From Brevibacterium paucivorans (lineage in GTDB: Bacteria; Actinomycetota; Actinomycetes; Actinomycetales; Brevibacteriaceae): 64,000 nucleotides of DNA. Below the pieces are notes generated by a model. That model did not search any database and was not told the origin of the DNA. It saw nothing but the letters and a program-made list of their open reading frames with translations. Position 1 is the stretch's first letter; each line of letters begins with the position of its first letter. Below are positions 42,550-54,180 of this stretch, piece after piece. The translations under genes and the position numbers were made by a program. The stretch is taken from positions 558,001 through 622,000 of the forward strand of contig NZ_JAFBCP010000001.1 in NCBI RefSeq assembly GCF_016907735.1, given 5' to 3'.

Positions 42550-43596
42550 ATGCCAGAAACGGCCGAACCGCAAGTAATTGTCAACATCGACAACGGTCTA
42601 GGACGCATCGAACTGAACAAGCCCAAAGCGATCAACGCACTGGGCGTGGACATGATCAACACCGTCAACGAGGCGCTCGGCGCGTGGAAGGACGACGATA
42701 CGGTCCGCGCAGTGCTCATCACGGGTCGCGGTGAACGCGGACTGTGCGCCGGCGGTGACATCAAAGCGATCTACAAGGCGATCACCGAAGGCAGTGAAGA
42801 CAACTCGAAGTTCTTCCGCCACGAGTACTTCATGAACTACACGCTTTCGGAGTACCCCAAGCCAGTGATCGCTGTGATGAACGGCATCACCATGGGTGGT
42901 GGCGTGGGAATCTCGGCTCACGGTTCGGTGCGTATTGTCACCGACTCCACCAAGATCGGAATGCCCGAAACCACGATCGGCCTGTTCCCTGACGTGGGAG
43001 CTACCCACATTTTGGCGCGCATGCCGCAGCACGTGGGCATGTACCTGGGTCTGACCGGCCTTCCGATTGGCGCTGGTGGCGCAATCGCGTACGGCCTGGC
43101 TGACTACTATGTTCCGGACGCTTCGGTGCCTGAGTTGGTTAAGGCTCTCTCGGAAAACCCGGGGGACGTCGCCGAGGTCGTTGCCCAGTTCGCGCAGGAC
43201 GCACCTTCCGCTGAGCTCACCGACGATGCTTCGTGGATCGCTGAGTGCTTCGCCAAGGACTCGCCTCAGGAGATTGTTGAAGCGCTTCGTTCGCACGAAT
43301 CGGAGAAGGCCCAGTCCACGGCCGACCTTCTTGAGACCAAGTCGCCACGTTCAGTTGCTGTCACGTTTGAACTGATCCGCCGGGCAACGTCTCTGTCGCT
43401 TGCCGATGTTCTTGAGCAGGACTTGCGTACCGCAACGAACATTGCCAAATACCCAGACCTCACTGAGGGAATCCGCGCGCAGGTCATCGATAAGGATCGC
43501 AACCCCAAGTGGAACCCTGCATCGCTTGCCGAGGTTGACCCACAGGAAGTCGAATCCATCATTACTACCCCCGTACAAGACAAGGTGTTTTCATGA
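42550..43596 (+). CDS. 3-hydroxyisobutyryl-CoA hydrolase
   Basis: 348 residues, crotonase fold, longer than a plain hydratase. Typical HIBCH features: [59 protein letters not shown], and the C-terminal [21 protein letters not shown]. It releases 3-hydroxyisobutyrate in valine catabolism. The ATG follows the dehydrogenase stop directly, and the stop overlaps the next gene as ATGA. Confidence 0.92.
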   Translation: MPETAEPQVIVNIDNGLGRIELNKPKAINALGVDMINTVNEALGAWKDDDTVRAVLITGRGERGLCAGGDIKAIYKAITEGSEDNSKFFRHEYFMNYTLSEYPKPVIAVMNGITMGGGVGISAHGSVRIVTDSTKIGMPETTIGLFPDVGATHILARMPQHVGMYLGLTGLPIGAGGAIAYGLADYYVPDASVPELVKALSENPGDVAEVVAQFAQDAPSAELTDDASWIAECFAKDSPQEIVEALRSHESEKAQSTADLLETKSPRSVAVTFELIRRATSLSLADVLEQDLRTATNIAKYPDLTEGIRAQVIDKDRNPKWNPASLAEVDPQEVESIITTPVQDKVFS

Positions 43597-44366
43597 GCTA
43601 CGAAACAATCAAGTTCGAAACCGACAACGGTATCGCAACCATTACTCTTGACCGCCCTAAGGCGTTGAACGCGTTGAACCTGCAGGTTCTCACGGACGTC
43701 ACCGAAGCAGCGGCCAAGGCCGACGCTGACGACAACGTGCGCGTCATCGTCATCACCGGTGAAGGCCGTGCGTTCGCTGCCGGCGCCGACATTAAGGAAA
43801 TGAGCGAACTCGACTTCGCAACGGCGTACCGTGCCGACTGGTTTGAAGGTTGGAACCGTTTGGCCGCAGTGCGCAAGCCAGTGATTGCTGCTGTCAACGG
43901 CTTTGCTCTGGGTGGCGGTTGTGAACTGGCAATGATGTGCGACATTCTCATTGCAAGTGACAAGGCCAAGTTCGGTCAGCCAGAAATTAACCTGGGTGTC
44001 CTGCCTGGTATGGGTGGTTCCCAGCGTCTGACCCGTGCTATTGGTAAGGCTAAGGCTATGGACCTGTGCCTGACCGGACGAATGATGGACGCCGAAGAAG
44101 CTGAGCGCTCCGGTCTGGCTGCCCGTGTGGTTCCTCACGACGAACTGCTGGACACCGTTTACGAGGTCGCAAAGACCATCGCAAGCAAGTCGCTCATCGC
44201 CTCAGCAATGGTGAAGGAAGCCGTAAACGCTTCGTTCGAAACCACCCTGCAGCAGGGACTGCTGTTTGAACGTCGCCTCTTCCACTCCACTCTGGCTACG
44301 CAGGACCAGAAGGAAGGCATGGGCGCGTTCGTGGAAAAGCGTGAGCCTAAGTTCACCGACTCCTAA
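43593..44366 (+). CDS. Enoyl-CoA hydratase
   Basis: 257 residues, crotonase family: [20 protein letters not shown] (oxyanion hole and CoA binding), [17 protein letters not shown] with a catalytic Glu region, and [19 protein letters not shown] carrying the second Glu. Length and motifs fit short-chain EchA/EchS1. With its two upstream neighbours it completes a dehydrogenation-hydration-hydrolysis path from isobutyryl-CoA. Confidence 0.93.
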   Translation: MSYETIKFETDNGIATITLDRPKALNALNLQVLTDVTEAAAKADADDNVRVIVITGEGRAFAAGADIKEMSELDFATAYRADWFEGWNRLAAVRKPVIAAVNGFALGGGCELAMMCDILIASDKAKFGQPEINLGVLPGMGGSQRLTRAIGKAKAMDLCLTGRMMDAEEAERSGLAARVVPHDELLDTVYEVAKTIASKSLIASAMVKEAVNASFETTLQQGLLFERRLFHSTLATQDQKEGMGAFVEKREPKFTDS

Positions 44367-44398
44367 GAAACACGCGACGTAACGCAAACACACTTCTT

Positions 44399-44430
44399 CG
44401 AGACCACCCGTTCAACGGGTGGTCTCGTTT
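44399..44430 (+). terminator. Terminator after the valine-type operon
   Basis: A 12 bp perfect stem (44399-44410 with 44416-44427), 5-base loop, then a T run from 44428. Confidence 0.85.
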
Positions 44431-44458
44431 TGTTCCAAAACGTGACGCAGATTATAGT
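44430..44458 (+). promoter_or_regulatory. Predicted promoter of the nitronate monooxygenase-like gene
   Basis: -35 TTGTTC (44430-44435), 17 bp spacer, -10 TATAGT (44453-44458). A GAACGTTC palindrome at 44471-44478 lies just after the expected transcript start and could be an operator. Confidence 0.4.
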
Positions 44459-44513
44459 TCTAGGCAGACTGAACGTTCGTTTTATCACGGCAAGTTTTCG
44501 AAGGAGACAACTC

Positions 44514-45500
44514 GTGTCTAACCTCCCTGAAGTTTTGCGCACGCCACTCGCGGCCCCCATTATTTCTTCCCCCATGTTTATTGCCTCTGGCCCCGACCTC
44601 GTGAAAGCGCAGTGCCAGTCAGGGATCATCGGGTCGTTTCCCACACTGAATGCTCGCCCACAAGAGCTTCTGGACGAATGGCTCACCGACATCGAAGAGT
44701 CCAACGCCCAGTACGCCGAGGCCAACCCCGACTCGCCTGTGGGCCCTCTCGCAGTCAACCTCATCGTCCACCGGACGAACAACCGACTGGAGCACGACCT
44801 CGGCGTCGTTGTTGACCACAAGGTGCCCGTTGTGATCACGTCGCTGGGTGCGCGTGAAGACGTCATTCAGGCAGTCCATTCTTATGGTGGCATTGTTCTG
44901 CACGATGTGATTAACAACCGTTTCGCTCACAAGGCAGTTGAAAAGGGCGCGGACGGCCTCATTGCCGTGGCAGCAGGTGCTGGTGGTCACGCGGGGGCTT
45001 TGAGCCCATTTGCTCTGGTCCGCGAAATCCGCGAATGGTTCGATGGTCCGCTGGCCCTGTCCGGTGCGATTGCACACGGCCACTCGATCCTTGCTGCACT
45101 AGCAGCCGGTGCCGACTTCGCGTACGTAGGTTCGGCGTTCTTGTCCACACCTGAAGCCAATGTAGTCGACGGCTACCGCAACATGATTGTTGACTCCTCA
45201 GCCGATGACATCGTGTACTCCAACCTGTTCACCGGAGTACACGGTAACTACTTGCGTGGCTCAATCGAGGCAGCCGGGCTGGACCCTGACAACCTACCCG
45301 TATCTGATCCCACCGCGATGAGTTTTGAGTCCACAGCCTCCGGTGAGCAGGCAAAGCCAAAAGCGTGGAAAGAAATTTGGGGTTCGGGCCAGGGAATCGG
45401 ACACATCAGCGCGTCGAAACCGGCGCGCGAGCTCGTCGCTGACCTGGTTCGTGAATTCCAGGCCGCGCAAGACGACCTGCGTAACAAGCTGACCCGTTAG
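44514..45500 (+). CDS. Nitronate monooxygenase-like FMN enzyme
   Basis: 328-residue TIM-barrel flavoprotein of the 2-nitropropane dioxygenase/enoyl reductase family. FMN-phosphate binding is seen in VAAGAGGHAG, with GPLALSGAIAHG and GADFAYVGSAFLST further on; the catalytic-type His is in the GGH segment. The GTG start has GAAGGAG seven bases upstream. The physiological substrate cannot be told; such proteins detoxify nitronates or act in lipid metabolism. Confidence 0.88.
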   Translation: MSNLPEVLRTPLAAPIISSPMFIASGPDLVKAQCQSGIIGSFPTLNARPQELLDEWLTDIEESNAQYAEANPDSPVGPLAVNLIVHRTNNRLEHDLGVVVDHKVPVVITSLGAREDVIQAVHSYGGIVLHDVINNRFAHKAVEKGADGLIAVAAGAGGHAGALSPFALVREIREWFDGPLALSGAIAHGHSILAALAAGADFAYVGSAFLSTPEANVVDGYRNMIVDSSADDIVYSNLFTGVHGNYLRGSIEAAGLDPDNLPVSDPTAMSFESTASGEQAKPKAWKEIWGSGQGIGHISASKPARELVADLVREFQAAQDDLRNKLTR

Positions 45501-45545
45501 CGCGCCTCCCCCTGCAGGGTAGGTCACCGGTTTTTGGCGAAATTT

Positions 45546-45575
45546 AACGGCCGAGGTGGTACCACCTCGGCCGTT
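45546..45575. terminator. Bidirectional terminator made of an inverted pair of CCGAGGTGG motifs
   Basis: A fully self-complementary 30-base segment between the converging nitronate monooxygenase and nrdF genes. Its stem contains CCGAGGTGG (45551-45559) and the complement (45562-45570), two copies of the window-wide over-represented motif. Confidence 0.75.
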
Positions 45576-45597
45576 TAAACGTCACCTATTTTGGTGT

Positions 45598-48763
<3,166 letters not shown>

Positions 48764-49146
48764 AGTGTTTCCAATCCTTTGTCGACTTTCTCGACGTCGT
48801 CTTGTGTTCCGAGGAGTTCAAACATATAGAGCACTGGCACCTGCAGTTTTGCAGATACCAGTTTCGCTGCTCGGCAGTAGTTACTTCCGAAGTTGGTGTT
48901 TCCGGCGCCTATGACTCCGACAATATGTTCGCGGTTTACAGGCTGTGTAAGAAACTTCTTGACTTGTTTGGGAACCGATCCGCGGTTAGGTCCGGCTCCA
49001 TATGTAGGTGTGATCAGTACGTACGGTTCATGTACTTCGATCGTGTCTTCGCTTGTGAGGAGGGGAAGTCTACGACTCTCATGCGAAAGCTTCTGAACGA
49101 AGCGGTGGGTGTATTCCGAAGGTGACGAGTAGTAGACAACCAGCAT

Positions 49147-49398
49147 TTAGGCCACGCCGGATGACGACACAGAGCCACCACCGCCAAGCGTAGCAATCTT
49201 GTCGGGGCGGAAGCCTGACCAGTGGTCGTCGTCGGTTACAACGACTGGAGCCTGCATGTACCCCATCGCCTTAACAACGTCGAGAGCGTCGGTGTCAACG
49301 CTCAAGTCAATCGAACGGTACTCCAAACCACGAGCGTCCAATGCGCGGTATGTTGCGGTGCACTGTACGCACGCTGGCTTTGTGTACACGGTAATCAT
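49147..49398 (-). CDS. nrdH: Glutaredoxin-like NrdH
   Basis: 83 residues; thioredoxin-reductase-dependent reductant of NrdE. Active site CVQC in VYTKPACVQCTAT, and the conserved HWSGFRPDKI near the end. The ATG at 49398 has GAGGAG four bases upstream; the frame to 49512 is not used. First gene of nrdHIEF. Confidence 0.95.
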   Translation of the reverse strand: MITVYTKPACVQCTATYRALDARGLEYRSIDLSVDTDALDVVKAMGYMQAPVVVTDDDHWSGFRPDKIATLGGGGSVSSSGVA

Positions 49399-49523
49399 GT
49401 CTCTCCTCATCACGTTTGCAGGTGTGCGTGGCCGGTCATGGAAGAAGCTCTTTCGCTTAGAACGGACCATAAACAGGGGATTTCCGTTCCGCGCGTAGCC
49501 TTGGTGCTCCAACTCACTTCAGA

Positions 49524-49539
49524 CCACTAGATGTTGTGT
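49524..49539 (-). promoter_or_regulatory. NrdR box 1
   Basis: CCACTAGATGTTGTGT against the NrdR consensus acaCwAtATaTwGtgt matches nearly everywhere. 126 bp before the nrdH ATG. Confidence 0.6.
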
Positions 49540-49554
49540 CTGCCAGACACACTA

Positions 49555-49570
49555 CCCCCATATCGTGTGT
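49555..49570 (-). promoter_or_regulatory. NrdR box 2
   Basis: CCCCCATATCGTGTGT matches 11 of 16 consensus positions and starts exactly 31 bp from box 1, three helical turns, the spacing normal for paired NrdR sites. Confidence 0.5.
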
Positions 49571-49634
49571 TACACCAGTGTAATTTCATGCGCGTGTTAC
49601 AGCTGTACACAGGGCGTGGACACAGTTATTAAGG

Positions 49635-49793
49635 TTGTCCACACACCTAAATAACAAGCATGTAGTTCGACTACCAGCGAGTTTGCTGAACCACCCAGTT
49701 CGCTCGGTGATGCGGGTCTCACAATCCATCCACAGCCTCCCACACCCAAAACCGGGTTTATCCACAGAAAAAATTTTTTGAAACTTTTTCCAC
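49635..49793 (+). promoter_or_regulatory. Cluster of DnaA-box-like sequences
   Basis: TTGTCCACA at 49635-49643, CATCCACA at 49727-49734, a perfect TTATCCACA at 49758-49766, and TTTTTCCAC at 49785-49793, all in the same direction. A6T6 lies between the last two. Not flanked by dnaA or dnaN. Confidence 0.45.
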
Positions 49794-49949
49794 CCGCCAA
49801 TACCTACGTTCGAGTAACCAACAACCGGACGTTTGAGCGGGGATAGACACAAAGGTTTTGCGCAGGTGTTTCGAGACTGACACACCCAGGTAAGTCGCCC
49901 GACGCTTTTTTTCATATGCTTGAAAAGACGTCCCCGCAGGAAGGATCCC

Positions 49950-50930
49950 ATGAGTACCACATCCCAGGAAGAAGTCGCACACGCAGGCAAGCTTCTCGCC
50001 AACATCGAGTCCTACGTAGACACATACGTCGTGGGGCAGCAACGACTTCGAGAAAGTCTGCTCATCGGGTTGCTCACCGGTGGCCACATCCTCCTGGAAA
50101 GTGTCCCGGGCCTAGCAAAAACCACTGCGGCTGCCGCACTTGCGGGTTCGGTCGAGGGTAAGTTCGCGCGTATTCAATGCACTCCCGACCTTCTGCCTTC
50201 CGACATCATCGGTTCGGAGATTTACAACTCGGCTACCGGATCGTTTGAGACGAGGTTGGGCCCCGTCCACGCCAACCTGGTTCTGCTCGACGAAATCAAC
50301 CGTTCGTCGGCAAAGACGCAGAGCGCCATGCTTGAAGCCATGCAGGAAAAGCAGACCACGATTGGTGGAGTCCGCTACGACCTCCCCTCCCCCTTCTTGG
50401 TCCTGGCAACCCAAAACCCTATTGAGCAGGAAGGAACGTACGAACTTCCTGAAGCACAGTTGGACCGCTTCATGCTCAAGGACATCTTGGACTACCCGAC
50501 CCACAACGAAGAGATCGAAATCCTCAACCGCATCGATGCGGGAGTATTCGAATCAAAGGTCGACGCTGCGTGTAGCGTCGACGACGTAGTTGACCTTCGT
50601 GCCTTCGTCAAGAAGGTCTACATTGACCCAGCCATTTCCAACTACCTCGTGGCCATCGTGAACGCCACGCGCGATCCCGAACGATACATCGGTCCTTTGG
50701 CGCGCTTTATCGACTGCGGTGCGTCGCCTCGTGCGTCGATTGCTTTTACTCAAGCGGCCCGCGCCCTGGCCATCATGCACGGCCGGAACTACGTCATTCC
50801 CGAGGACGTGAAGAGTTTGGCTTTGCGTGTCCTCCGACACCGCATCATTGTGGGATTCGAAGGTGCAGCCGAAGGCGTGACGTCTGAAACCATCATCCAC
50901 GAACTCCTCCGCGTGATCCCTGCCCCATGA
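49950..50930 (+). CDS. MoxR family AAA+ ATPase
   Basis: 326-residue chaperone-like ATPase. Walker A is in LLESVPGLAKTT, Walker B in LVLLDEINRSSAKTQ, followed by the family block NPIEQEGTYELPEAQLDRFM. The start (49950) has GGAAGG three bases before CCC-ATG. MoxR proteins act with vWA partners to load metals or remodel complexes; the five genes that follow, including two vWA proteins, support this. First gene of the operon. Confidence 0.94.
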   Translation: MSTTSQEEVAHAGKLLANIESYVDTYVVGQQRLRESLLIGLLTGGHILLESVPGLAKTTAAAALAGSVEGKFARIQCTPDLLPSDIIGSEIYNSATGSFETRLGPVHANLVLLDEINRSSAKTQSAMLEAMQEKQTTIGGVRYDLPSPFLVLATQNPIEQEGTYELPEAQLDRFMLKDILDYPTHNEEIEILNRIDAGVFESKVDAACSVDDVVDLRAFVKKVYIDPAISNYLVAIVNATRDPERYIGPLARFIDCGASPRASIAFTQAARALAIMHGRNYVIPEDVKSLALRVLRHRIIVGFEGAAEGVTSETIIHELLRVIPAP

Positions 50931-51796
50931 CAACACTGCTCCCCCGCGTAAAGTCGCGCATGCACTTCCATGCTCGACGACTCTCACGACGCCTCCTCGA
51001 CGGTGACTACGCGTCGGTCTACCACGGCCACTCCCTGGACTTCGACGACCTGCGCGAGTACGTACCAGGAGATGAAATCCGCGACATCGACTGGAAGGCG
51101 TCCGCCAGACATTCCACTCCGCTGGTCAAACGGTATGTGGCACACCGCAGGCATGCTCTCATGCTCGTCGTCAACACCGGCGTCGAACTCGACGCATCCA
51201 GCGCCGGTGGGGAACACAAACGTGAACTCGCCATTCTTATGGCAGGCATGGCCGGCTACCTTGCTGTGCGCCACGGCGACGACGTGGGCCTGGTTTACGG
51301 CTCTGCCGGCGCTACCGGCGCTACGGACTCAGCAGGATCCGAGGCTCACCTGGAGAACATTCTGCGCACGATCCTGCACTCACGCACCCCCGACGCTGGC
51401 GATATCAACACTCAGCTGTCGTGGGTAGCCCGCAACGTTTCCCGTCGTAAGCTCCTTTTCGTCATCAGCGACGCGGGAGTTCCCGCTAACCCCAAGCTTG
51501 TTCAGCGTCTGTCTGCACAACACGACTTCATGTGGGTCACCCTCACTGACGCGGACCTGATCGCTGCCAGCCACCTCGGCGATCTCAGAGGACTGGGCGT
51601 GGGCGACGACACCAACATTCCCAAGTCCCTCATGTCCCGCGAACTGCGAGACGAGTACGAACGACAGGAAGAGGAGCGTCGCGCCACGTTTGAACATGCC
51701 CTCAAAACTGTTTCGCACGTTGAACTGTCGCACACCAAGGACACCCTCCACGAACTTCACCGACTCATGAAGAGGCACGCGAATGCTCGTCGATAA
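50927..51796 (+). CDS. DUF58 domain protein
   Basis: 289 residues with the DUF58 signature DDLREYVPGDEIRDIDWKASARHSTPLVKRYVAHRR (residues about 36-70), leading into a degenerate vWA-like fold. The start overlaps the moxR stop (ATGA). DUF58 proteins are the constant partner of MoxR; cytoplasmic, no signal or helix seen. Confidence 0.92.
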   Translation: MTTLLPRVKSRMHFHARRLSRRLLDGDYASVYHGHSLDFDDLREYVPGDEIRDIDWKASARHSTPLVKRYVAHRRHALMLVVNTGVELDASSAGGEHKRELAILMAGMAGYLAVRHGDDVGLVYGSAGATGATDSAGSEAHLENILRTILHSRTPDAGDINTQLSWVARNVSRRKLLFVISDAGVPANPKLVQRLSAQHDFMWVTLTDADLIAASHLGDLRGLGVGDDTNIPKSLMSRELRDEYERQEEERRATFEHALKTVSHVELSHTKDTLHELHRLMKRHANARR

Positions 51797-52232
51797 ACTG
51801 CACCCACTTCTGCAAGCCCACCCGGCTCTGCTGGTGGGCGCTGTTGTGGGCATTTTGTTGGGATTGTTGGTCTTGACGTGGCCGCTTGTTTCGCGCTTCT
51901 TGCGCAGTGGAAAGAAGGACCTCGAAGTCCCTACCCACGTGAGAACCAAGTACGAATCACAGCTGGCGGAACTTGAAGAACAGTTCGCGTCACAAGACCT
52001 GAGTGGCCGCCTCGTGGCACAGAAACTGGGTGAGCTGGTCAGGCAGTTCGCGTTCGATGCGTGGGGCTACAAGATCGACCATATGACTCTTGCTGAGTTG
52101 CGGCGCATGGGGTTGCGCCCGGTGGCTCACACGGTGGAGCACTTGTACTTAGCGGAGTTCGCAACGGAGGAAGCAACTGAAGTGGCTCCTCTTTTCGCTG
52201 AGGTGAGAAAGCTGGTGGGAATGTGGTCCTAA
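51783..52232 (+). CDS. Small membrane protein of the MoxR-vWA operon
   Basis: 149 residues: one N-terminal helix (LLVGAVVGILLGLLVLTWPLV) and a cytoplasmic domain (SGRLVAQKLGELVRQFAFDAWGYKIDHMTLAELRRMG). In position and layout it corresponds to the DUF4381-like or BatC-like small protein of Bat operons, but I do not recognise the family firmly. It overlaps both neighbours (14 and 10 bases). Confidence 0.8.
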   Translation: MLVDKLHPLLQAHPALLVGAVVGILLGLLVLTWPLVSRFLRSGKKDLEVPTHVRTKYESQLAELEEQFASQDLSGRLVAQKLGELVRQFAFDAWGYKIDHMTLAELRRMGLRPVAHTVEHLYLAEFATEEATEVAPLFAEVRKLVGMWS

Positions 52233-53197
52233 AGTTTTGGTGGCTCGCACTCATTCTGCTCGTGATAGCTGGCGTTGTGGTTGCTTTGCTGTCCCGGCCG
52301 AGGTCGCTCAAAGGTTCCGTGCCCGTCGCCTACACGCGCCGTATCACCTCTCTCCCTGGTTTCGTTGCGCGTAAGCGACGCATTCTGATTGGTGGCCTGG
52401 CGATTGTTGCGGTCACAGTGCTTGGTGGAGCGAGTGCTCTGGCCGGGATTTCCCGCCCCATCACCACGGAAACAATCAACCCACAGCAGAAACAGCGCGA
52501 TGTCATGCTGTGCCTCGACGCGTCTGGGTCGATGTCCATGTATAACGCGAAGATTCTGGACACGTACGCCGATCTCATCAAGTCCTTTAAAGGCGAGCGG
52601 ATCGGTATGACCGTTTTCAATTCGGCCGCCGTGTCGGTTTTCCCGCTTACCACCGACTACGAAATGGCGACCGAGTTTATTGAAGATGCCCAAACGGGCT
52701 TCGAGTCGCACGGCGTGCGTGGCATCAACTTCTTCGACGGTACCGTTGACCGTTCGATTGATGGTTCCTCGCTCATTGGTGATGGGTTGGCGTCATGTTT
52801 GAACAATTTTGACCGGGATGACGAAGAACGGTCCAGGTCCGTTATTTTCGCCACCGACAATCAGCTGGCTGGCGAACCGATCTATAAGCTCATGGAGGCT
52901 GCCGAGCTCGCGAAAAAGCACAAGATCCGTGTCTACGCGCTTGCTCCGAAAGGCTTCTTTAGCGGTTCAAGACTGGATGAACTGAAACAGGCCGCTGAAA
53001 CCACAGACGGCGAAATGTTCACGATGGGTAGTGGCGGTGGCGCCCGAGGTGTCATCCAGAAAGTGCAGCAAGAAGAGGCCGCGTTGACCCCTGGTGACGC
53101 GGTAACACTGACGCACGACCACCCGGCGATTCCGCTGAGCATCACTGGGATCCTCCTTCTCATCATTCTTGGTCTTGCATGGGGAGTGAAACTGTGA
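52223..53197 (+). CDS. von Willebrand factor A domain membrane protein (BatA-like)
   Basis: 324 residues: N-terminal helix, a second helix near 52-70 (ILIGGLAIVAVTVLGGASALAG), a vWA domain whose metal-binding MIDAS is LCLDASGSMS (D-x-S-x-S), the conserved VFNSAAVSVFPLTTD, ATDNQLAG and a C-terminal helix. The vWA domain faces outside if the helices flank it as predicted. The start GTG at 52223 lies inside the preceding gene's stop region. Confidence 0.92.
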   Translation: MVLKFWWLALILLVIAGVVVALLSRPRSLKGSVPVAYTRRITSLPGFVARKRRILIGGLAIVAVTVLGGASALAGISRPITTETINPQQKQRDVMLCLDASGSMSMYNAKILDTYADLIKSFKGERIGMTVFNSAAVSVFPLTTDYEMATEFIEDAQTGFESHGVRGINFFDGTVDRSIDGSSLIGDGLASCLNNFDRDDEERSRSVIFATDNQLAGEPIYKLMEAAELAKKHKIRVYALAPKGFFSGSRLDELKQAAETTDGEMFTMGSGGGARGVIQKVQQEEAALTPGDAVTLTHDHPAIPLSITGILLLIILGLAWGVKL

Positions 53198-54180
53198 CGT
53201 TCAATCCACTCATTCCTTTCGTTGTTCTAGTACCGCTGGTCGTGGTGATCATGATCGGGTGTTGCGTCCTTGCGATTACGCGATCCAGCCAGCGCGTGAT
53301 GTGGTTGTTGCGCGCCGTGGTGGTTTTCGTGCTGGCAACCGCAATGGCGCGTCCGGCATTTCCCACCGAGGTCGTAGTCGTCAAGCAAGAGGCCTCGGCT
53401 CAGGTGTACCTGGTAGTGGATGTCACCGCGTCGATGATCGCTGAGGACTGGGACGGCTCTGAGCCGCGTTTGGAGGGTCTGAAGAAGGACCTGAACGACC
53501 TGGTCGATGCGATGCCCGGTGCCAAGTTTTCGCTCATCACTTTCGCTTCACAGTCACAGGTGCGGGTACCGCTGACCACGGACGACGCGGCTGTGAAGTC
53601 TGCGATTTCGATCTTGGCGCCGGAAGTTACTCGCAGTTCAGCCGGAACTTCACCGTTTGAACCTGCCGCCACTGTGAGCGCACGCCTGGCTAAGGGCCAG
53701 GAGTCGCATCCGGGTGAGGACCAGTATGTTTTCTACTTTGGTGACGGCGAGAAGACTTCGGAGAAAGGCAAAGATTCCTTCGACGGGGACTTTAGAGTTG
53801 CTGGTGGGGCGGTTTTTGGCTACGGCACTGAAAAGGGCGGCAAGATGAAGGAAACGCTCGATTCTTTCCTCAGTCGCGATCCCGAATACATTAACGACCC
53901 CGAAACCCACGAGCCTGCTCTTTCAAAGATTGACGAATCGACGTTGAAGAAGATCGCTTCGTCGCTCGGAACCGACTACCACCACCGCACCGCGCGTTCA
54001 AAGATCACCCAGGACTACTCTGTGCCCTCCTTTGAGCAGTCACTCGTTGACAAGAAGGACGAACGTGGCGTGGACGAGATGTTCTGGATTCCACTCATTT
54101 TGGTGTACGCCTGGATCGTCGTTGAAACCGCTTTGGCGTTAAAGCGTGTACGTGAAATCGCAAGGATTGGTCGGACATGA
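53194..54180 (+). CDS. von Willebrand factor A domain membrane protein (BatB-like)
   Basis: 328 residues, again two N-terminal helices, a vWA domain and a C-terminal helix (FWIPLILVYAWIVVETALAL). The MIDAS reads VVDVTASM (D-V-T-A-S), an allowed variant of D-x-S-x-S with Thr. The GTG at 53194 is preferred: GGGGAG lies seven bases before it and the preceding stop overlaps it; the ATG at 53179 is the alternative. Confidence 0.9.
   Translation: MTFNPLIPFVVLVPLVVVIMIGCCVLAITRSSQRVMWLLRAVVVFVLATAMARPAFPTEVVVVKQEASAQVYLVVDVTASMIAEDWDGSEPRLEGLKKDLNDLVDAMPGAKFSLITFASQSQVRVPLTTDDAAVKSAISILAPEVTRSSAGTSPFEPAATVSARLAKGQESHPGEDQYVFYFGDGEKTSEKGKDSFDGDFRVAGGAVFGYGTEKGGKMKETLDSFLSRDPEYINDPETHEPALSKIDESTLKKIASSLGTDYHHRTARSKITQDYSVPSFEQSLVDKKDERGVDEMFWIPLILVYAWIVVETALALKRVREIARIGRT

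Larger units (their letters stand above)
49399..49949. other. Divergent regulatory region between nrdHIEF and the MoxR operon
   Basis: 551 bp with no credible gene (the frames across it lack start signals). From left to right: the nrdH leader, two NrdR-box-like sites (49524-49539, 49555-49570), inverted repeats TTACAC-2-GTGTAA (49570-49583) and GTGTTACAGCTGTACAC (49594-49610), and four DnaA-box-like 9-mers or partial matches up to 49793, the last two flanking a run of A and T. Confidence 0.7.

Noticed and set aside
43266..44138. 290-codon minus-strand frame opposite the crotonase genes
   Set aside because: Antisense shadow of two conserved enzymes.
49621..49800. Chromosomal replication origin
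   Set aside because: DnaA-box-like sites exist, but dnaA, dnaN, gyrB and rpmH are absent from the window; only a secondary DnaA-binding region is plausible.
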